Origin: JAIQFR01 sp041494445
GTDB taxonomy: Bacteria; Acidobacteriota; Polarisedimenticolia; Polarisedimenticolales; JAIQFR01
Direction of reading: 5' to 3'
Assembly (NCBI GenBank): GCA_041494445.1
Contig: JBGQAU010000058.1
Span: forward strand, 1 to 21,065
Length of the DNA stretch: 21,065 nucleotides
The notes below the pieces were generated by a model. It made no database searches and was not told the DNA's origin. It saw only the letters and a list, made by a program, of their open reading frames with translations. Both the position numbers and the translations under genes were made by a program. Shown here one piece after another: positions 15,645 to 21,065 of this stretch; position 1 is the stretch's first letter, and every line of letters begins with the position of its first letter.

Positions 15645-18239
15645 ATGAGAAAACTGGGTTGGGTGTTTCTCGCGTGCGCACTGCTCGCGTTGGGACCGAC
15701 CTTCGCGGTCGATCGCCAGGTGAGCACGGCGGGCACGGACACCGGGGACTGCGCGGCGGCCGCCTGCAAGACCATCGGGTACGCTGTGACTCAGGCGGAG
15801 TCGGGCGTCGACGTCATCCGCGTCTTCCCGGGGACCTACAACGAATGCATCGACGCGAGCGCCAAGGCGCTCGACTTCATCGCCGACGCCATCGAGAACG
15901 GCGGACTGGCGAGCGCGACCACCATCGACGGGACGGGAGTTTGCGGCGGGAAGGTCTGTGAGCTTCAGCCCGGGACGTCCTGCCTTCTCGATGGTGAGTG
16001 CGCCACGGGGACCTGCGAGATTCCCGAGGGGGAGACGACAGGTGCCTGCTCCAACGCCGCAGCGGTGACCTGCACGGTGGACGGGAACTGCGAGAACACG
16101 TGCGTCACGATAGGGCACTGCAGCGTCGCGACGGCGACGGTCTGCGCCACCGACGCCGATTGCCCCACCGATGAGGTCTGCAACATCCTCGGGACCAGCG
16201 CTCCGGCCATCAAGCTGGGCGACCGCTCTTCCATCAAGGGCTTCACCGTGAAGGGCGGCGGCCAGTCGGGCGTCTACCTCGAGGGGACCGGCACGATCGA
16301 GCACAACGTCATCACCGGCAACACCACGGCCGACCAGGGCGGCGGCATCTACGCCGACGTCCACGCGATCGTGGTGGCGAAGGCCGTGACGGAGACGCTG
16401 TCGTGCTGGCAGGACGTGACGGTGGCGTGCACCGTCGAGACGGAGGCCACGGATTGCCAGGTCTGCGCCGCCGACCACACCACGGTGTGCGAGACCGGCG
16501 CGGACTGCGCCGAGGGTGTCGATTGCGTGTTGATCGGTCCCTGTCTCCTGACCAAGCAGGGGACGATCGATCACAACGTCGTCAGCAACAACGCTGCCGA
16601 GCATGAAGGCGGCGGCGTGTTCCTGTGGACGAGCGCGGACGGGGGCGGGGGTTCCAGGACCGCCACGACCAACAACACCATCACCGGGAATTTTGCCTCC
16701 GCTTACGGTGGCGGCGTGTTCGTGCAGAGCTTCAGCTTGGGCGGGATGGCGTCGGCCGAGGTGTCCGACAACACCATCTCCGCGAACAAGAGCGGCGAAT
16801 CCGGCGGCGGCATCGGGGAGTCTTCTCTGGCGTGGTTCGACGCCAGCGCGCTGTCGTCGGTGGTGATCACCCGGAACGTCATCGAGGGGAATCAGGCCGG
16901 CCAGGACGGCGGAGGCGTCCTCGCCTCGTCCGGCACGTACATGAGCGATTACTTCGCCCCGACGTACGGCCAGGACACGGTGACCGTGGCCTCGAACACC
17001 CTCACCGGCAACCAGGCCGAGAGGGACGGCGGCGGGATCTCCACGGCGCTCTTGACCGGTTACAACCTGGGGCCTGCCGGCAACCAGACGCTCACCCTCA
17101 ACGGCAACACGATCTCGCAGAACACCTCGGCTCGCTACGGGGGCGGCCTCGACCTCTATCTGCAGGCCGTGTACATGTACACCGGGGGCAGCGTGGCGAT
17201 GAACGCCACGGCGAACACCGTCACCGGCAACTCGTCGGGGGAGGGCGGCGGTGGGATCAACGCGTTCCTCGTCGCCTACTACGCGTACCCGACAAGCCTG
17301 ACCCTCGGAATCTCGAAGAGCACCATTTCGAACAACACCACCCTTTACAGCGGCGGCGGCGCGCTGCTCACCACCTACACCGCTGGCTCGTCGTCCGGTC
17401 AGACCTTCAGCCACAACTTGGTGACGGGGAACACGGTCCACGATCCCGAGGCCAGCCTCGGCGTGGGCGGCGGCGCGATGGTGGTGCTGGAATCCTGGGA
17501 CTCGGAGGTGACCCAGAGCATCGACTTCTCGACCTTCGCCAACAACGTCGCGGACCTGGGCGGTGGCGCCGTCGAGGTCGAGTCCTGGACGGCCAACCTC
17601 GGCTCTGCGGAGCTCGACGTTTCCAACACCATCGCCGCGAACAACGTCGGGTACGGTCTCGGTGGGCCGGTCCCGGGCGAGTCCGGGACGTTCGTCGACT
17701 CCAGCGACGGCAATCTCGTGATCGTCCCGATCTACAGCGACGGCTACGGGAACTCTCTCGGCGAAATCGAACGGACCCTGACGGACACGCTGTTCTCGAT
17801 AGGGTCCTGCGTCTCGGGGACATGCAGCAACGACTCGTCTCTCTCGTGCGGCACGGACGCGGACTGCAACGGGGTCATCACCGGCGATCCGCTGCTCGAC
17901 GCCTCCGGCGTCCCGAGCATGTGCTCCGCGACCATCGACACGGCGGATCCCGGCGCCGACTTCTCTCTGGAGCCGATGCCCAACGGCTTCCGCGCCAACA
18001 TGGGGCACCTCGGCGGCACGGTGGATGCCGTCCAGAGCCTGCCCGACGTCAACGGCGACCGTCAGGTGAGCGGCGCGGACATCGTGCTCATATCCAACGC
18101 CTTCGGCGCCACGGCTCCCGTGGGGCGAGCCGTTGGAGACACCCCTTATTCTCCGGCGCTGGACATCAACCGCGACGGGATCGTCGACGGCGAGGATCTC
18201 GCCTACGTGGCCACCTTCTACGGCACCGATTGCCGCTGA
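15645..18239 (+). CDS. Secreted right-handed parallel beta-helix protein with Cys-rich inserts and C-terminal dockerin
   Basis: An 864-residue exported protein. The signal peptide ends near PTFA (residue ~21). The mature start (VSTAGTDTGDCAAAACKTI) is of the kind that opens secreted beta-helix proteins. Residues ~185-700 carry repeated coils of type NTITGN-x-x-x-x-x-GGGV/I, a right-handed parallel beta helix. Three Cys-rich inserts (about 100-178, 253-300, 722-741) share a TDADC-type motif and should form disulfides. The C-terminus is a dockerin: two calcium loops DVNGDRQVSGAD (801-812) and DINRDGIVDGED (840-851), both with Asp/Asn at 1, 3, 5 and 12. It ends YGTDCR. ATG 15645 has GGGAGGGG 8 nt upstream. 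Fourteen bp later comes a cohesin-like lipoprotein, its likely anchor. No catalytic site could be named. Confidence 0.88.
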   Translation: MRKLGWVFLACALLALGPTFAVDRQVSTAGTDTGDCAAAACKTIGYAVTQAESGVDVIRVFPGTYNECIDASAKALDFIADAIENGGLASATTIDGTGVCGGKVCELQPGTSCLLDGECATGTCEIPEGETTGACSNAAAVTCTVDGNCENTCVTIGHCSVATATVCATDADCPTDEVCNILGTSAPAIKLGDRSSIKGFTVKGGGQSGVYLEGTGTIEHNVITGNTTADQGGGIYADVHAIVVAKAVTETLSCWQDVTVACTVETEATDCQVCAADHTTVCETGADCAEGVDCVLIGPCLLTKQGTIDHNVVSNNAAEHEGGGVFLWTSADGGGGSRTATTNNTITGNFASAYGGGVFVQSFSLGGMASAEVSDNTISANKSGESGGGIGESSLAWFDASALSSVVITRNVIEGNQAGQDGGGVLASSGTYMSDYFAPTYGQDTVTVASNTLTGNQAERDGGGISTALLTGYNLGPAGNQTLTLNGNTISQNTSARYGGGLDLYLQAVYMYTGGSVAMNATANTVTGNSSGEGGGGINAFLVAYYAYPTSLTLGISKSTISNNTTLYSGGGALLTTYTAGSSSGQTFSHNLVTGNTVHDPEASLGVGGGAMVVLESWDSEVTQSIDFSTFANNVADLGGGAVEVESWTANLGSAELDVSNTIAANNVGYGLGGPVPGESGTFVDSSDGNLVIVPIYSDGYGNSLGEIERTLTDTLFSIGSCVSGTCSNDSSLSCGTDADCNGVITGDPLLDASGVPSMCSATIDTADPGADFSLEPMPNGFRANMGHLGGTVDAVQSLPDVNGDRQVSGADIVLISNAFGATAPVGRAVGDTPYSPALDINRDGIVDGEDLAYVATFYGTDCR

Positions 18240-18253
18240 CGGGGAGGACAGCG

Positions 18254-18859
18254 ATGAACCGAAACGTGAAGAAGTCTCTTGCGATCGCGGCCGTCGCGCT
18301 CGTCCTCGCCCTGCCGTTCACCTTGGGGTGCAGCAGCGACTCCGCCGGGAACGTCGTCCAGGCCGGGATCAAGGCCACGTTCACGGCCGGCGGGGCGCCG
18401 GTCGACAACAGCATCTCCCTGCAGGCGGGAGGAGCGGGGGCGTCGTCCGATACCTTCAAGGTCAACGTGGTCGTCGGCGCCATCGACGGCATCAAAGGCG
18501 TCGACATCAAGGTCAAGTTCGAGCCGGGCCTCACGGAGTTCGTGAGCGGTGATTGCAGCGGCAGCTTCCTCAAGGGCTCGCTGCCGGCGGCCGAGTTCGA
18601 CACCGGGGCCAATCTGTGGTCCACCGGGGACGCGGTCAACGTCTTCGCGGCGCGGCGGGGAGCCACCCAGACCGGCATCACGATGACAGCGGGCCAGACG
18701 GGAGTCCTCTGCACGCTGACTTTCAAGGCGAAAGCGACGACGTCGGGCGTCCCCCTGACCATCGACCCCGACGACTACCTGGTCACCTGTGCCACCACGG
18801 ACGGGATTTGCCCGTCCGGCACCGTGACGCTCGGCAACGGCACGATGACGGCGCTGTAA
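18254..18859 (+). CDS. Cohesin-like lipoprotein
   Basis: A 201-residue predicted lipoprotein. MNRNVKKS and a hydrophobic core end in the lipobox TLGC, so Cys26 would be lipidated. The mature part (~35-195) resembles a cohesin: a strand SDTFKVNVVVGAIDGIKG, then VDIKVKFEPGLTEFVSGDC (family pattern: G-x-D/Q-x-x-x-x-Y/F-D/E-P-x-x-L), and TGVLCTLTFKAKATTSGVPL near the end. Cohesins bind dockerins; the gene directly upstream encodes a dockerin. Four further cysteines (101, 153, 179, 186) could form two disulfides, which classical clostridial cohesins lack. ATG 18254 has GGGGAGG 6 nt upstream. The open frame upstream is the shadow of the previous gene. The fold call rests on pattern recognition only; another beta-sandwich is possible. 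Confidence 0.78.
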   Translation: MNRNVKKSLAIAAVALVLALPFTLGCSSDSAGNVVQAGIKATFTAGGAPVDNSISLQAGGAGASSDTFKVNVVVGAIDGIKGVDIKVKFEPGLTEFVSGDCSGSFLKGSLPAAEFDTGANLWSTGDAVNVFAARRGATQTGITMTAGQTGVLCTLTFKAKATTSGVPLTIDPDDYLVTCATTDGICPSGTVTLGNGTMTAL

Positions 18860-18881
18860 GGTCTCTCTAGCGTTCACAGAG

Positions 18882-18912
18882 GGAGGCGCCGGGCCCCGGG
18901 TCCGGCGCCTCC
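18882..18912 (+). terminator. Strong GC hairpin after the cohesin-like gene
   Basis: GGAGGCGCCGG (18882-18892) and CCGGCGCCTCC (18902-18912) form a perfect 11-bp stem with a 9-nt loop, 22 bp after the stop codon. The tail (TCGCTTTACG) has few T residues, so it may act as a weak intrinsic terminator or as a 3' stabilising structure. Confidence 0.6.
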
Positions 18913-18956
18913 TCGCTTTACGGGAGACGGGGTGGCTCCCGGCGGGGGAGGGCCGA

Positions 18957-19583
18957 ATGGTCCGGACGTTCCGCCTCAGATGCTGCTTCGTGCTCGGCGT
19001 CGTGTTCCTGACGGCCACGGCCGCCGGGTGCGCGGCGCGGCCGCCGGGTGCCGCCGCTCCGCGCGCCGCCGACGGGTCGCCGAAGCTCAACCCTTTCGTC
19101 TACTTCGAGGACGGCGCTGTGGCGTTCATCGGGGTGGACGGGCGCGCCGCCCAGTACGTCGGGAGCGAGAGGATCTTCCCGCTGGGCTTCTGCGTCGCGA
19201 ACCGCACGACGCGATCGCTCAGCTTGACCCGTGAGTCGTTCATCCTCGAGGACGAGTCGCGCAAGCAGTACGCTCCGGCGTCTTACCGGGATTTCGCGTC
19301 GGGCTACGGCCGCGCGGAGACGGACGTCCGTCTCTCCGATTCGTTCGTCGAGATGATGCAGCTCCGTTTCGGGGGCTTCACGTTCGCGCCGTGGCCTCTC
19401 TACCCGGTGAAGGGCGGAACCGCGACGATGCGCGACCGCCTGGAGCTCGGCCGCAACCAGTACACGATCGGCCACCTGTACTTCCCCGTCCCCGAGGGCG
19501 GCGTCCACGGAAGGTCGTTCACGCTCCTCGTCAAGGCCGGGGAGCTGCCGGAGACCCTCGTGGTGAGTTTCCGGGTTCGCTAG
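18957..19583 (+). CDS. Hypothetical lipoprotein
   Basis: A 208-residue predicted lipoprotein that I do not recognise. MVRTFRLR precedes a hydrophobic core with two Cys, and the lipobox TAAGC puts the lipidated residue at Cys25. A short Ala/Pro-rich linker is followed by a mixed, probably beta-rich domain with FVYFEDGAVAFIGVDGR (~43-60), PLGFCVANRTTRSLSLTRES (~75-95, like an Ig-type strand pair) and YTIGHLYFPVPEGG (~160-173), ending VVSFRVR. This layout, with residues on strands described as response to a stress or binding partner, fits small periplasmic domains that modulate other proteins, but no function can be assigned. ATG 18957 has a GGGGGAGGG tract upstream. It lies between the hairpin closing the dockerin/cohesin unit and the rRNA promoter region. 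Confidence 0.75.
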   Translation: MVRTFRLRCCFVLGVVFLTATAAGCAARPPGAAAPRAADGSPKLNPFVYFEDGAVAFIGVDGRAAQYVGSERIFPLGFCVANRTTRSLSLTRESFILEDESRKQYAPASYRDFASGYGRAETDVRLSDSFVEMMQLRFGGFTFAPWPLYPVKGGTATMRDRLELGRNQYTIGHLYFPVPEGGVHGRSFTLLVKAGELPETLVVSFRVR

Positions 19584-19631
19584 TCCGGCCAGCCGGTCGT
19601 CGGCGCCTCGATCGAGTGAAAATACTGACGG

Positions 19632-19658
19632 CCAAGTACTTTAGAAAGTGGTACTTGG
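19632..19658. repeat. Inverted repeat between the lipoprotein gene and the rRNA promoters
   Basis: CCAAGTAC and GTACTTGG form a perfect 8-bp inverted repeat around an 11-nt centre, in a locally AT-rich patch. It is followed at 19676-19707 by a second, 7-bp inverted pair (CCTCCGA / TCGGAGG). No T-tract follows on either strand, so it is not a standard terminator. It could be an operator or a stabilising hairpin. Confidence 0.5.
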
Positions 19659-19709
19659 ACGAGATCACCCTTCTCCTCCGAGAACCCGCTAAAAAAGTCG
19701 TCGGAGGCC

Positions 19710-19737
19710 TTGCGGACGGCCTGGGTTCTGCTAGGAT
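19710..19737 (+). promoter_or_regulatory. Candidate upstream rRNA promoter (P1)
   Basis: TTGCGG (19710-19715) and TAGGAT (19732-19737) are separated by 16 nt. An A-tract (19691-19696) lies where a proximal UP element would be. The hexamers are the same as in the candidate rimP promoter. Confidence 0.45.
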
Positions 19738-19789
19738 AGCCGCGTTTCGCACGGGCGCGGGATCCGCCGGCCGGTTAGGCCGGGACCCC

Positions 19790-19817
19790 TTGACAGGGTG
19801 ATGGTCGGACGTATAAT
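19790..19817 (+). promoter_or_regulatory. rRNA operon promoter P2, exact consensus hexamers
   Basis: TTGACA (19790-19795) and TATAAT (19812-19817) match the sigma70 consensus at all twelve positions with a 16-nt spacer. The bases after the -10 are CCCTG, a GC-rich discriminator of the sort linked to growth-rate and stringent control of rRNA promoters. The transcript would start near 19824, about 160 nt before the 16S gene. Confidence 0.9.
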
Positions 19818-19834
19818 CCCTGTTTGCCTTGTGA

Positions 19835-19847
19835 TGTTCTTTGAAAA
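19835..19847 (+). promoter_or_regulatory. boxA antitermination motif in the rRNA leader
   Basis: TGTTCTTTGAAAA closely resembles the rRNA boxA consensus (TGCTCTTTAACAA). It lies just downstream of P2, as expected for the site where NusB/NusE and NusA assemble to prevent Rho-dependent termination in rRNA operons. Confidence 0.8.
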
Positions 19848-19872
19848 CTAAATAGAGCGTGCCAGTCTTGCG

Positions 19873-19975
19873 GAAGCCATCGCAAGCGATGGCTTCAAGA
19901 CGGTCCCGCGCCCGCGGGACCGATCCCACGAGCCAATACCTTCAGTCGTAAGCGAGCCGGCGGGTCTCCCGCCGG
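19873..19975 (+). other. 16S precursor leader hairpins
   Basis: Three strong hairpins lie in the pre-16S leader. The first (19873-19896) has a 10-bp stem with a CAAG loop, the second (19901-19922) a 10-bp stem with a 2-base centre, and the third (19957-19975) an 8-bp stem with a TCT loop. They probably organise precursor folding or processing; the 3' partner of the long processing stem lies outside the window. Confidence 0.65.
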
Positions 19976-19985
19976 GTCCAACTTT

Positions 19986-21065
<1,080 letters not shown>

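Noticed and set aside
15573..18008. Minus-strand 811-codon frame opposite the beta-helix gene
   Set aside because: The plus strand encodes a signal peptide, repeats and dockerin; the opposite frame has only low-complexity composition typical of antisense frames.

Overview
The window is high-GC bacterial chromosome, most likely from an Acidobacteriota-type organism. The reasons are a secreted von Willebrand-like protein of the kind described as the acidobacterial VWFA-related family, an Oar-like TonB-dependent receptor with an N-terminal carboxypeptidase-regulatory-like domain, and several large secreted proteins with TPR, beta-helix or Cys-rich modules. The partial 16S rRNA at the right end would settle the placement. 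I did not assign a class from memory.

Left part (1-5345, minus strand): a translation/transcription housekeeping operon in the order rimP, nusA, infB, DUF503 (ylxP-like), rbfA, with rbfA cut by the window edge. The usual small ylxR/ylxQ genes between nusA and infB are absent; the gap there is 18 bp. An intrinsic terminator ends 15 nt before the rimP start codon. It sits just downstream of a promoter-like pair and can form an alternative pairing, so it looks like an attenuator for the whole operon.

Middle part (5346-12204): a large membrane-anchored protein joins an SPFH/Band-7-like N-terminus to an alkaline-phosphatase-fold phosphodiesterase and a TPR tail (minus strand, possibly leaderless). 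Divergent from it is a secreted TPR protein. Its 3' end overlaps, tail to tail, a secreted VWFA-related protein. A 414-bp divergent intergenic region follows.

Right-middle part (12205-18912): three closely spaced plus-strand genes look like one operon. They encode a TonB-dependent outer-membrane receptor, a secreted right-handed parallel beta-helix protein with Cys-rich inserts and a C-terminal type I-like dockerin, and a small lipoprotein whose mature part resembles a cohesin. The adjacent dockerin and cohesin-like partner suggest a non-cellulosomal, lipoprotein-based docking system on the cell surface. This is the most interesting candidate system in the window. A strong GC hairpin closes the unit.

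Right end (18957-21065): a hypothetical lipoprotein, then an rRNA promoter region with two promoters (one matching both consensus hexamers exactly), a boxA antitermination motif, leader hairpins, and the first ~1080 nt of 16S rRNA.
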